Shown here: in pieces, positions 1 to 5,596 of the stretch
Numbering within the stretch: the first letter of the stretch is position 1
How the letters are laid out: each line of letters begins with the position of its first letter
NCBI GenBank assembly: GCA_016303195.1
Contig: JAEDMD010000135.1
Span: 1-5,596 of the forward strand
DNA: 5,596 bases
DNA from: Oscillospiraceae bacterium
GTDB lineage: Bacteria > Bacillota > Clostridia > Oscillospirales > Ruminococcaceae
Direction: 5' to 3'
Notes under the pieces: generated by a model
The model's input: the letters and a program-made list of their open reading frames with translations, nothing else
The model's database searches: none
Told to the model about the DNA's origin: nothing
Translations under genes and position numbers: made by a program

Positions 1-128
1 TAATGCGTAATTCGTAATTAGTTGTGTCAGCTTCGCTGACGGATTTAAAATAACATAATTATTATTTTAATTTGTCCCCGTCAGGGGACACCAAAATTAC
101 GCATTACGCATTATGAATTACGAATTAT
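1..128. repeat. Structured inverted repeat (MITE-like) built of 7-bp units; left end possibly cut by window
   Basis: Bases 1-20 and 94-113 are inverted copies of each other, matching at 18 of 20 positions. Both arms are made of tandem 7-bp units: TAATGCG, TAATTCG and TAATTAG on the left, and ATTACGC twice, ATTATGA, ATTACGA and a partial ATTAT at 96-128 on the right. Between the arms lie three perfect small inverted repeats: 26-31 with 35-40 (GTCAGC/GCTGAC), 45-53 with 62-70 (TTAAAATAA/TTATTTTAA), and 73-79 with 84-90 (TGTCCCC/GGGGACA). As RNA or single-stranded DNA it could fold as a closed stem carrying three hairpins. It has no coding capacity, so it would be a non-autonomous element or an extragenic palindromic repeat. 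The left arm may continue beyond base 1. I cannot name its family. The right arm runs into the stop codon of the neighbouring methyltransferase gene. Confidence 0.75.
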
Positions 129-895
129 CGAAGCGTTTGTCCGTTGTCGATGCACCTTGCTACGTAGACGATGCGCTGTGTAGTTTCCGTCGGAGGCTCG
201 AAAGTGTCGTCGCCGTACTTGGCAAGCAGTTCAAATCCTGCATTTTTCAGCAGTTTTTCGATATCCTCCTCGCTGTATGCCTTTTCCGAGAAGCTGTCAT
301 TGGTACGGGAGTAAAGCCCGTTTTCTTCACGCTCGAAAAATTCCAGATTCATCTTCACCTCGTCGGTGTCGGGAACAAGTGTGTTCTCCCACACGCAGTA
401 AACATTTTCCGTTTCGTAGGTAAATGTGTTGTTTGCGAGGATATTGCGGTGCTTGTAGAGTGTGTTCACATCGAAGATGAAAAGCCCCTCCTGTTCGGAG
501 AAAAACGCTACATTCTCAAATACCTTCCTCACATCGTCAAGGGACGCAAGGTGATTGATGCTGTCAAGGGCGCATATAGTAATGTCGATAGTGCCGTACA
601 TATCAAGTTTACGCATATCCTGACAAAGGTACTGAATATTCAGACCGCTGTCGAATTTCTTCTCGATAGCCATACCAAGCATTTCGTCGGAGAGGTCAAC
701 TCCGATAACATCGTAGCCAATCCCTGCCATGACCTCGGAGATACTTCCCGTACCGCAGGCGAGGTCAAGGAGGATATTCTCCTTTGTCTGCTTGAATTTC
801 TTTATTATTTCGTGGAAATATTCCCCACGCTTCTTATAGTCGATATTTGCCGTCAGCTCGTCATAATATCGGGCAAAAACGCTGTATCCGCTCAT
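125..895 (-). CDS. Class I SAM-dependent methyltransferase, substrate unknown
   Basis: A cytosolic protein of 256 residues that should transfer a methyl group from S-adenosylmethionine. The N-terminal Rossmann-type core shows motif I LLDLACGTG at residues 42-50 (glycine-rich SAM loop), GVDLS at 65-69 with D67 as the likely ribose-binding acid, and a motif II/III region around 104-122 (DITICALDSINHL). The opening FARYYDEL at 7-14 and the length suit the small-molecule methyltransferase group (Methyltransf_25-like) that includes Bacillus YqeM. The 140-245 region, rich in aromatic and acidic residues, probably forms the substrate cap; nothing there identifies the substrate. The ATG is preceded by AAGGA with a 9-base gap. 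Its start overlaps the stop of the upstream membrane-protein gene in an ATGA junction, so the two are probably translationally coupled. The TAA stop lies inside the adjacent repeat. Methyltransferase identity is firm; substrate and pathway are unknown. Confidence 0.9.
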   Translation of the reverse strand: MSGYSVFARYYDELTANIDYKKRGEYFHEIIKKFKQTKENILLDLACGTGSISEVMAGIGYDVIGVDLSDEMLGMAIEKKFDSGLNIQYLCQDMRKLDMYGTIDITICALDSINHLASLDDVRKVFENVAFFSEQEGLFIFDVNTLYKHRNILANNTFTYETENVYCVWENTLVPDTDEVKMNLEFFEREENGLYSRTNDSFSEKAYSEEDIEKLLKNAGFELLAKYGDDTFEPPTETTQRIVYVARCIDNGQTLR

Positions 896-1086
896 TGTTT
901 ATCATCCTTATCATCGGATTTATTGATTTTTCTGTACATACTAACGCAAATCAGTTCAAAGACCATCGGTAAGCAAGCATATGCAGGACTTGCATTTCCG
1001 TCAGTATAAAAGATATAGCCGCATCCGCAGAAGCTAAGAATTGCGAAAATTACCGACAATATTAATGTCAGCTTTTTTATATCCAT
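892..1086 (-). CDS. Small two-helix membrane protein, function unknown
   Basis: A 64-residue hydrophobic protein that I do not recognise as a named family. Two likely membrane segments are visible: about residues 6-28, after a short start with K4 and K5, and about 35-50. They are joined by a short polar turn (YTDGNASP). The tail from 51 on is highly charged (RKINKSDDKDDKQ), so both ends are probably cytoplasmic. Cysteines cluster at C20, C22, C38 and C47. The ATG has a good AGGAG site (1094-1098, 7-base gap). Its stop overlaps the methyltransferase start by 4 bases, which together with the ribosome site argues that it is really translated. It lies 53 bases after the secA stop and has no obvious promoter of its own. 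Composition gives membrane location only, not function. Confidence 0.75.
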   Translation of the reverse strand: MDIKKLTLILSVIFAILSFCGCGYIFYTDGNASPAYACLPMVFELICVSMYRKINKSDDKDDKQ

Positions 1087-1098
1087 ATGTTATCTCCT

Positions 1099-1124
1099 AA
1101 AGCAAAGGGCGGAAAACTCCGCCC
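1099..1124 (-). terminator. Probable intrinsic terminator of secA (weak U-tract)
   Basis: Read on the minus strand, 15 bases after the secA stop, a perfect 7-bp GC-rich stem GGGCGGA/TCCGCCC (1118-1124 with 1107-1113) with loop GTTT is followed by TTTGCTTT. The T-tract is interrupted, and it runs directly into the AGGAG ribosome binding site of the next gene. Termination may therefore be partial, leaving some read-through into the membrane protein and methyltransferase genes. Confidence 0.65.
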
Positions 1125-1139
1125 CTCAAAATATACTGA

Positions 1140-3896
1140 TTACTGACCGTCCTTGCCCTTGCAGCACTTCTTGTATTTCTTGCCGCTTCCGCATGGGCAT
1201 GGATCGTTGTCGCCGATCTTCTTTACACGTACAGGCTCACCGTCGAAACTGCCGTCGCCTGCGCCTGCGTTAGGAGCATCAGGCTTAGCTACCTGCTCAC
1301 GCTCAGGAGCTTCATTCTTCTGGAGCTTAACAGTGAGGAGCATACGAACGGTGTCTTCCTTGATGGAATCTACCATAGCGTCGAACATCTCGAAGCCTTC
1401 GTAACGGTACTCGACAACAGGGTTCTTCTGACCGTATGAACGGAGACCGATACCCTTCTTGAGTTCTTCCATATCTTCGATGTGAGCCATCCACTTTGTA
1501 TCAACAACTTTGAGGAGGATAACTCTTTCAAGTTCACGCATAACGTCTGAGCCGTATTCTTCTTCCTTAGCCTGATAGATCTCTCCTGCCTTTTCGCTGA
1601 GAGCGGAAATGATCTCAGACTTGGAAACAGATGCGATATCGTCCTCGTCGAAATCAAGATCCTCAGGGCCTGTGAGCCAGCCGAGGAAGTATTCCTTGAG
1701 GCCGACCAGATTCCAGTCATCCTTGACTTCTTCGTCCACAAGGTAAGCATTTACCTTGTCGGTGATGAGGCCTTCCATCATGCTGAGTATCTTCTCGTGG
1801 ATATCTTCGCCGTCGAGAACCTGGGCACGTTCGCCGTAGATGATCTCACGCTGTGTATTCATAACATCGTCGTAGTTGAGGACGTTCTTTCTGATGCTGA
1901 AGTTATGACCCTCGACCTTCTTCTGTGAGGACTCGATGATCTTTGTGAGCATCTTGCTTTCGATAGGCATACCCTCGTCAACGTTGAGAGTCTTCATCAT
2001 GTTTTCAAGACGGTCGCCTGCGAAAATACGCATAAGGTCATCTTCGACCGAGAGGAAGAAACAGCTTTCGCCCTCGTCGCCCTGACGGCCTGAACGTCCA
2101 CGGAGCTGGTTGTCGATACGTCTTGATTCGTGACGCTCTGTACCGAGGATATAAAGACCTCCTGCTTCCTTGACAGCAACAGCCTTTTCCTTTACTTCTG
2201 CATTGAACTTATCATAAAGCTCACGGTAGAGCTTTCTTGCTGAGAGTATCTCCTCGTTGTCGGTGTCAGCGAAGCCGATAGCTTCCGAGATTATCTCCTC
2301 AGGTATCTCACGCTTTCTAAGCTCGGCTCTTGCGAGGAATTCAGCGTTACCGCCGAGCATGATATCAGTACCACGGCCTGCCATGTTTGTAGCAATGGTA
2401 ACAGCGCCGTACTTACCTGCCTGAGCAACGATCTCAGCTTCCTTAGCGTGCTGTTTAGCGTTGAGGACTTCGTGCTTGATGCCCTTTCTCTTGAGCATAG
2501 CGGAGAGAAGCTCTGACTTTTCGATGGAAACTGTACCGACGAGGATAGGCTGTCCTTTATCGTGACACTCGATGATCTTGTCGATGATAGCGGAATATTT
2601 ACCCTTTTCCGAGCTGTAAACCTGATCGTTGTGGTCGATACGGATAACAGGCTTGTTTGTCGGGATGGAGATAACGTCCAGCTTGTAGATCTCCTTGAAT
2701 TCGTCTTCCTCGGTCATAGCAGTACCTGTCATACCTGACAGCTTTGTGTAGAGACGGAAGAAGTTCTGGAAAGTGATGGTAGCAAGAGTCTTTGACTCGC
2801 TCTTGATCTTAACGCCTTCCTTAGCCTCGATAGCCTGATGGAGACCGTCGTTGAATCTACGGCCCATCATGAGACGGCCTGTGAATTCGTCAACGATGAT
2901 GATCTCGCCGTCCTTGACAACGTAGTCGATATCGTTCTTCATAACGCCATTAGCCTTGATAGCCTGATTGATGTGATGGAGCAGAGTGAGGTTATCGGAA
3001 TCCATAAGGTTCTCGATACGGAAAGCCTGCTCAGCCTTTTTAACACCACGCTGGGTGAGAGTAGCTGTCTTTGCCTTTTCGTCGATGATATAGTCGGCAG
3101 TATCGCTGATGGAGTCCTGATCCACCTTGTCATCTGTTTCAACGACTGTTGTGGATGTAAGAGTTTTAGCGAAACGGTCAACGATGGAATAAAGGTCAGT
3201 GGACTTGTCGCCACGGCCTGAAATGATAAGAGGAGTACGTGCTTCATCGATGAGGATGGAGTCAACCTCGTCCACGATAGCGAAGTTAGGCGCACGCTGA
3301 ACACGTTCTTCCTTGTGTGTTACCATGTTGTCACGGAGGTAGTCGAAACCGAGTTCGTTATTTGTAGCATAAGTAACATCGCAGTTATATGCGGCACGGC
3401 GCTGGTCATTGTTGAGGCCGTGGAGGATACATCCGACAGTAAGGCCGAGCCAGCGGAGTACCTTGCCCATTTCCTCAGCCTGAGTCTTGGCGAGGTAATC
3501 GTTAACGGTTACGACATGAACGCCGAGGCCTGAAAGGGCATTGAGGTATGAAGCGACACAGGCAACAAGAGTTTTACCTTCACCTGTTTTCATTTCAGCG
3601 ATACGTCCCTGATGGAGAACGATAGCACCGATGATCTGAACGGGATACGGCTTCTTTTCGAGTACACGCCATGCGGCTTCTCTTACGGTGGCAAGAGCCT
3701 CAGGGAGAATGGAATCAAGAGTCTCGCCTTCTTCGAGTCTGTCTTTGAATTCCTGAGTTTTGCCTTTCAGTTCAGCATCCGAAAGAGCAGCGTATTCCTC
3801 ATCGAGAGCGAGGACTTTATTTTTGATCGGTTCGATGCGCTTGAGTTCACGGTTTGAATAAGCGTTAGAGCCGAATATACTTTTGAATAAACCCAT
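1140..3896 (-). CDS. secA: Protein translocase ATPase SecA
   Basis: The ATP-driven motor that pushes unfolded preproteins through the SecYEG channel, acting at the inner face of the cytoplasmic membrane. The chosen start gives 918 residues, close to E. coli SecA (901). Visible in order: Walker A MKTGEGKT at 102-109; DEAD-type Walker B VDEVD at 208-212; preprotein cross-linking domain about 222-365; TGTA at 390-393; NBD2 with TNMAGRGTD at 503-511 and motif [13 protein letters not shown] at 597-607; scaffold with NYDDVMN at 674-680; two-helix finger region about 794-830; and a C-terminal zinc tail [13 protein letters not shown] at 900-912 (C900, C902, C911, C912), the SecB- and ribosome-binding SEC-C motif. 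An insert around 530-575 resembles clostridial SecA proteins. Start: an in-frame GTG at 3929 would add 11 residues, but the family opens with MGLFKSIFG, and AAAGGCGG precedes the ATG at 3896. prfB, the downstream neighbour in Bacillus, is absent. The gene appears intact. Confidence 0.98.
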   Translation of the reverse strand: MGLFKSIFGSNAYSNRELKRIEPIKNKVLALDEEYAALSDAELKGKTQEFKDRLEEGETLDSILPEALATVREAAWRVLEKKPYPVQIIGAIVLHQGRIAEMKTGEGKTLVACVASYLNALSGLGVHVVTVNDYLAKTQAEEMGKVLRWLGLTVGCILHGLNNDQRRAAYNCDVTYATNNELGFDYLRDNMVTHKEERVQRAPNFAIVDEVDSILIDEARTPLIISGRGDKSTDLYSIVDRFAKTLTSTTVVETDDKVDQDSISDTADYIIDEKAKTATLTQRGVKKAEQAFRIENLMDSDNLTLLHHINQAIKANGVMKNDIDYVVKDGEIIIVDEFTGRLMMGRRFNDGLHQAIEAKEGVKIKSESKTLATITFQNFFRLYTKLSGMTGTAMTEEDEFKEIYKLDVISIPTNKPVIRIDHNDQVYSSEKGKYSAIIDKIIECHDKGQPILVGTVSIEKSELLSAMLKRKGIKHEVLNAKQHAKEAEIVAQAGKYGAVTIATNMAGRGTDIMLGGNAEFLARAELRKREIPEEIISEAIGFADTDNEEILSARKLYRELYDKFNAEVKEKAVAVKEAGGLYILGTERHESRRIDNQLRGRSGRQGDEGESCFFLSVEDDLMRIFAGDRLENMMKTLNVDEGMPIESKMLTKIIESSQKKVEGHNFSIRKNVLNYDDVMNTQREIIYGERAQVLDGEDIHEKILSMMEGLITDKVNAYLVDEEVKDDWNLVGLKEYFLGWLTGPEDLDFDEDDIASVSKSEIISALSEKAGEIYQAKEEEYGSDVMRELERVILLKVVDTKWMAHIEDMEELKKGIGLRSYGQKNPVVEYRYEGFEMFDAMVDSIKEDTVRMLLTVKLQKNEAPEREQVAKPDAPNAGAGDGSFDGEPVRVKKIGDNDPCPCGSGKKYKKCCKGKDGQ

Positions 3897-3906
3897 AGTA
3901 AGTTTA

Positions 3907-3914
3907 CCGCCTTT
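3907..3914 (-). promoter_or_regulatory. secA ribosome binding site, decides the start
   Basis: On the minus strand AAAGGCGG lies 10 bases upstream of the ATG at 3896, the position where SecA homology begins. The alternative in-frame GTG at 3929 has no purine-rich site in front of it. The site is non-ideal: its best AAGG core is 13 bases away. It overlaps one copy of the repeated octamer GCGGTAAA. Confidence 0.6.
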
Positions 3915-3929
3915 ACAATTTATTTTCAC

Positions 3930-3968
3930 GGCATTTCATCATTCTGTCTGCACTGTAATGAAATAGCC
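3930..3968 (-). promoter_or_regulatory. Hairpin in the secA 5' leader
   Basis: In the secA sense, GGC, one bulged T, then ATTTCATTA (3968 to 3956) can pair with TGATGAAAT followed by GCC (3941 to 3930). That gives about 12 pairs including one G-U, around a 14-base loop. It sits inside a leader of about 100 bases, 33 bases upstream of the secA ATG. No U-run follows, so it is not a terminator. It could affect mRNA stability or translation, or be incidental. It matches no riboswitch or leader family that I recognise. Confidence 0.4.
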
Positions 3969-4004
3969 TGCATATTCACAATAAAATACAAATACACATA
4001 ATAT

Positions 4005-4033
4005 ATTTTACCGCAAATAATAAAATTTGTCAA
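4005..4033 (-). promoter_or_regulatory. Sigma-A promoter of secA
   Basis: On the minus strand a perfect -35 TTGACA (4033 to 4028) is followed by exactly 17 bases and the -10 TAAAAT (4010 to 4005), one mismatch from TATAAT. Transcription should begin near 3997-3999, leaving a leader of about 100 bases before the ATG. This is a near-consensus vegetative promoter, as expected for an essential gene. No operator is evident apart from a GCGGTAAA octamer that overlaps the -10 element. Confidence 0.85.
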
Positions 4034-4060
4034 TAGCGCATTTGAATATAGCCATACAAA
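4030..4060 (+). promoter_or_regulatory. Candidate sporulation (sigma-E/K-type) promoter of dpaAB
   Basis: TCAATA (4030-4035) is followed by 17 bases and CATACAAA (4053-4060), resembling the mother-cell pattern ATA, 16-18 bp, CATAcaaT of sigma-E, which is related to the sigma-K -10. In Bacillus the dipicolinate synthase genes are under sigma-K. The predicted start near 4067 leaves a leader of about 60 bases. A weak vegetative alternative is TTGAAT (4042-4047), 17 bp, TATGTT (4065-4070), with four of six matches in each box. The -35 overlaps that of the opposing secA promoter. Confidence 0.4.
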
Positions 4061-4128
4061 AAACTATGTTGAAAACCGACAAAGTGACATCTGAGCGGTA
4101 AAGAACCGAGAATGGAGGATCAGGGATT

Positions 4129-4974
4129 ATGAAGAATATACTTATCGTAGGCGGAGATATGCGTCAGATATGCTGTGCGAAGCGTCTTACGGAGAAATAC
4201 CGTGTATCGGTGATGGGATTTGACAGCGATGTGATGCCTGAGAATGTTAAAAAGGCAACTGAAGGGGAGGTGTTCAGCTGTGCGGTGCTGCCTGTTCCGC
4301 CGCTTGATGAAAATTCAATGATAAACACACCTTGTTACAGCGGTGAGGTAAGCCCGGCAGATGTGGAAAAATTTCTTGTTCCCGACGGTGAGATTTTTGC
4401 AGGACGGGTGAACAGTCAGCTTTGTGAAATATTCAGCGGCCATGAAGTTCTTGATTATATGGCACGTGAAGAACTTAGCCTGAGAAATGCTGTTCCAACT
4501 GCTGAGGGAGCGGTGCAGATAGCACTTGAAGAACTGCCTGTGACACTCAGCGGTCTGAAAATACTTATAGCAGGAATGGGACGTATCGGAACGGCGCTTG
4601 CTGAGATACTCAAAGGCTTCGGAGCGGATATAACAGCGGCGGTTCACAACGCAAGGGGAGCGGCGAAAGCTCGGATTATCGGTGTTAAGTATGTTTACAC
4701 AAAGGATATGACATCGGATCATGCACTGGTGTTCAATACAGTTCCGACGATGATATTCGGCAGGGAACAGCTCAGCCGTTTCGGAAAGGATACTCTTTTC
4801 ATAGACCTTGCCTCAAAGCCGGGCGGAATAGATATCACATCCGCTCAGGAGCTTGGCAGAAAAGTGATATGGGCGCTGGGACTTCCGGGAAAAACTTCGC
4901 CTGTAACGGCAGGTGAGATAATCGCAGAGACTATTGACAATATGCTTACCGAAAGGGGAGATGACAATGTATGA
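4129..4974 (+). CDS. dpaA: Dipicolinate synthase subunit A
   Basis: With DpaB it forms dipicolinate synthase, which converts a lysine-pathway intermediate (dihydrodipicolinate or its hydrated precursor) to dipicolinic acid. This is the calcium chelator loaded into the spore core, made in the mother cell late in sporulation. The 281 residues match SpoVFA (297 in Bacillus) in length and landmarks: N-terminal VGGDMRQ at 7-13, FDSD at 31-34, a second dinucleotide-binding fold with IAGMGRIGTALAEILKGFGA at 147-166 (GxGxxG), NTVP at 203-206, DLASKPGGID at 226-235, and the C-terminal ALGLPGKTSPVTAG at 249-262. Overall it resembles a 2-hydroxyacid or adenosylhomocysteine-type NAD(P) dehydrogenase. The ATG has a GGAGG site at 4114-4118, 10 bases upstream. 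Its last 8 bases overlap dpaB, so the two are co-translated. The presence of the pair implies the organism forms endospores or descends from one that did. Confidence 0.95.
   Translation: MKNILIVGGDMRQICCAKRLTEKYRVSVMGFDSDVMPENVKKATEGEVFSCAVLPVPPLDENSMINTPCYSGEVSPADVEKFLVPDGEIFAGRVNSQLCEIFSGHEVLDYMAREELSLRNAVPTAEGAVQIALEELPVTLSGLKILIAGMGRIGTALAEILKGFGADITAAVHNARGAAKARIIGVKYVYTKDMTSDHALVFNTVPTMIFGREQLSRFGKDTLFIDLASKPGGIDITSAQELGRKVIWALGLPGKTSPVTAGEIIAETIDNMLTERGDDNV
4955..4960 (+). promoter_or_regulatory. dpaB ribosome binding site, decides the start
   Basis: GGGGAG inside the end of dpaA lies 6 bases before the ATG at 4967. The in-frame ATG at 4961 directly abuts this site and an upstream TTG at 4934 has none, so 4967 is the most plausible start. 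It also gives a protein start, MYENLKGLRIGYALTGS, that aligns with the SpoVFB opening. Confidence 0.75.
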
Positions 4975-5551
4975 AAACCTTAAAGGACTGCGTATCGGCT
5001 ATGCGCTGACGGGATCGTACTGCACCTTTGAAAAAAGCCTGATGCAGGCTGAAAAGCTGGTAGAACTGGGAGCGGAGCTTATACCCATAATGTCGGAGAA
5101 TGCCGCATCTACCGACACAAGATTCGGAACAGCGGCAGAGCATATTAAGCGGCTTCGTGACATATGCGGACGGGATGTCATAACCTCGGTAGCCGATGCC
5201 GAACCGATAGGCCCGAAGTCGCTGACGGACATAATGGCGGTGATACCTTGTACATCAAATACTGCCGCAAAGCTGGCAGGGAGCATTACCGATACAGCGG
5301 TCACAATGGCAGTAAAGTCGCATCTTCGTGGCGGAAAGCCCGTGGTTCTTGCCATAGCTTCCAACGATTCACTGCTTGGCTCGGCAAGGAATATCGGCGA
5401 ACTTTTCAACCGCAGGAATTATTATTTTGTTCCCATGAAGCAGGATGACATAATAAAAAAGCCTGCCTCACTGGTTGCGGAATTTGATATGCTTCCCGAT
5501 GCCATTGAAGCGGCTCTCGACGGAATACAGCTTCGCCCGATCATTAAGTAG
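4967..5551 (+). CDS. dpaB: Dipicolinate synthase subunit B, flavoprotein
   Basis: The partner subunit of DpaA, with a flavodoxin-like fold of the flavoprotein superfamily (related to UbiX/Dfp decarboxylases), needed for dipicolinic acid formation in the sporulating mother cell. From the ATG at 4967 it has 194 residues, against about 200 in Bacillus SpoVFB. Family landmarks are all present: LKGLRIGYALTGSYCTF at 5-21, TRFG at 51-54, AEPIGPK at 78-84, PCTSNTAAKLAGSITDTAV at 94-112, PVVLAIASND at 125-134, QDDIIKKP at 159-166, and a C-terminal LRPII. It is intact, with no frameshift. It overlaps dpaA by 8 bases and is followed 8 bases after its stop by a strong terminator. The lysine-pathway genes asd, dapG and dapA, which follow in the Bacillus operon, are therefore not part of this unit; it is the two-gene arrangement usual in Clostridia. 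Confidence 0.96.
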   Translation: MYENLKGLRIGYALTGSYCTFEKSLMQAEKLVELGAELIPIMSENAASTDTRFGTAAEHIKRLRDICGRDVITSVADAEPIGPKSLTDIMAVIPCTSNTAAKLAGSITDTAVTMAVKSHLRGGKPVVLAIASNDSLLGSARNIGELFNRRNYYFVPMKQDDIIKKPASLVAEFDMLPDAIEAALDGIQLRPIIK

Positions 5552-5552
5552 C

Positions 5553-5596
5553 AAAAAAAGGACGCACAAAATGTGCGTCCCTCATTTTATTATTTA
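5553..5596 (+). terminator. Strong intrinsic terminator after dpaB, probably bidirectional
   Basis: A perfect 9-bp stem GGACGCACA (5560-5568) and TGTGCGTCC (5572-5580) with loop AAA is followed by CTCATTTTATTATTTA. A run of seven A (5553-5559) precedes the stem and would give a U-tract on the opposite strand. It can therefore also stop a convergent gene lying beyond the window. It starts just after the dpaB TAG. Confidence 0.9.

Noticed and set aside
1..113. Cloverleaf-like fold as a possible tRNA
   Set aside because: Arms and loops have the wrong sizes and there is no T-loop GTTCGA-type sequence or CCA acceptor geometry; the heptad arms mark it as a repeat element.
113..1009. Open frame of 298 codons on the plus strand covering the methyltransferase region
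   Set aside because: It is the antisense shadow of the methyltransferase, whose SAM-binding motifs are unmistakable. Its ATG lies in the repeat arm, it has no ribosome site, and the predicted protein resembles nothing.
892..1086. Lipoprotein signal in the 64-residue membrane protein (LSFCGC)
   Set aside because: The residue before the candidate cysteine C20 is Phe, and C22 has Phe at -3, so neither fits the usual lipobox; a second membrane segment and charged tail fit a two-helix protein better.
1153..3857. Several open frames of 60-127 codons on both strands within secA
   Set aside because: They overlap conserved SecA motifs in other frames, lack ribosome binding sites and have low-complexity Ser/Arg- or Val/Leu-rich translations typical of shadow frames.
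3896..3929. GTG at 3927-3929 as the secA start, giving 929 residues
   Set aside because: The extra residues are not SecA-like, no ribosome site precedes the GTG, and the ribosome site for the ATG lies inside the extension.
4096..4108. Small inverted repeat CGGT/ACCG upstream of dpaA
   Set aside because: Only four pairs around a five-base loop; too weak to call a regulatory structure.
4315..5448. Antisense and alternative-frame open frames within dpaA and dpaB
   Set aside because: DpaA and DpaB are intact and recognisable throughout; the other frames show no family features or initiation signals.

Overview
The window looks like chromosomal DNA from a spore-forming Clostridia member, most likely a Ruminococcus-like Oscillospiraceae. 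The grounds are moderate GC content, strong GGAGG-type ribosome binding sites, a clostridial-style SecA with a zinc-binding tail, the endospore enzyme pair DpaA/DpaB, and a small AT-rich repeat resembling those scattered through such genomes. The family assignment is inference; no 16S or other taxonomic marker is present.

Layout: positions 1-128 hold the end of a small structured repeat built from 7-bp units in inverted arms. Next, on the minus strand, come a class I SAM-dependent methyltransferase (125-895), a 64-residue two-helix membrane protein that overlaps it by 4 bases (892-1086), a GC-rich hairpin that probably terminates secA (about 1099-1124), and secA itself (1140-3896). The 232-base divergent region 3897-4128 carries an excellent sigma-A promoter for secA (TTGACA, 17 bp, TAAAAT), a secA leader hairpin, a weaker sporulation-type promoter candidate for the rightward genes, and three copies of the octamer GCGGTAAA. 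On the plus strand, dpaA (4129-4974) and dpaB (4967-5551) overlap by 8 bases and are closed by a strong terminator at 5553-5596. No gene-free stretch exceeds 300 bases.

How the genes work together: SecA is the housekeeping motor of protein export. DpaA and DpaB together form dipicolinate synthase, which makes the spore-core chelator dipicolinic acid in the mother cell. The two transcription units are therefore expected to be active under different sigma factors, from start regions that lie back to back. The membrane protein and methyltransferase look translationally coupled and may receive transcripts that read through the end of secA.

I see no phage, defence, CRISPR or other obviously new system. 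The coding content is ordinary. The points worth a second look are the structured repeat that supplies a gene's stop codon, the octamer triplet, the overlapping divergent promoters and the secA leader.
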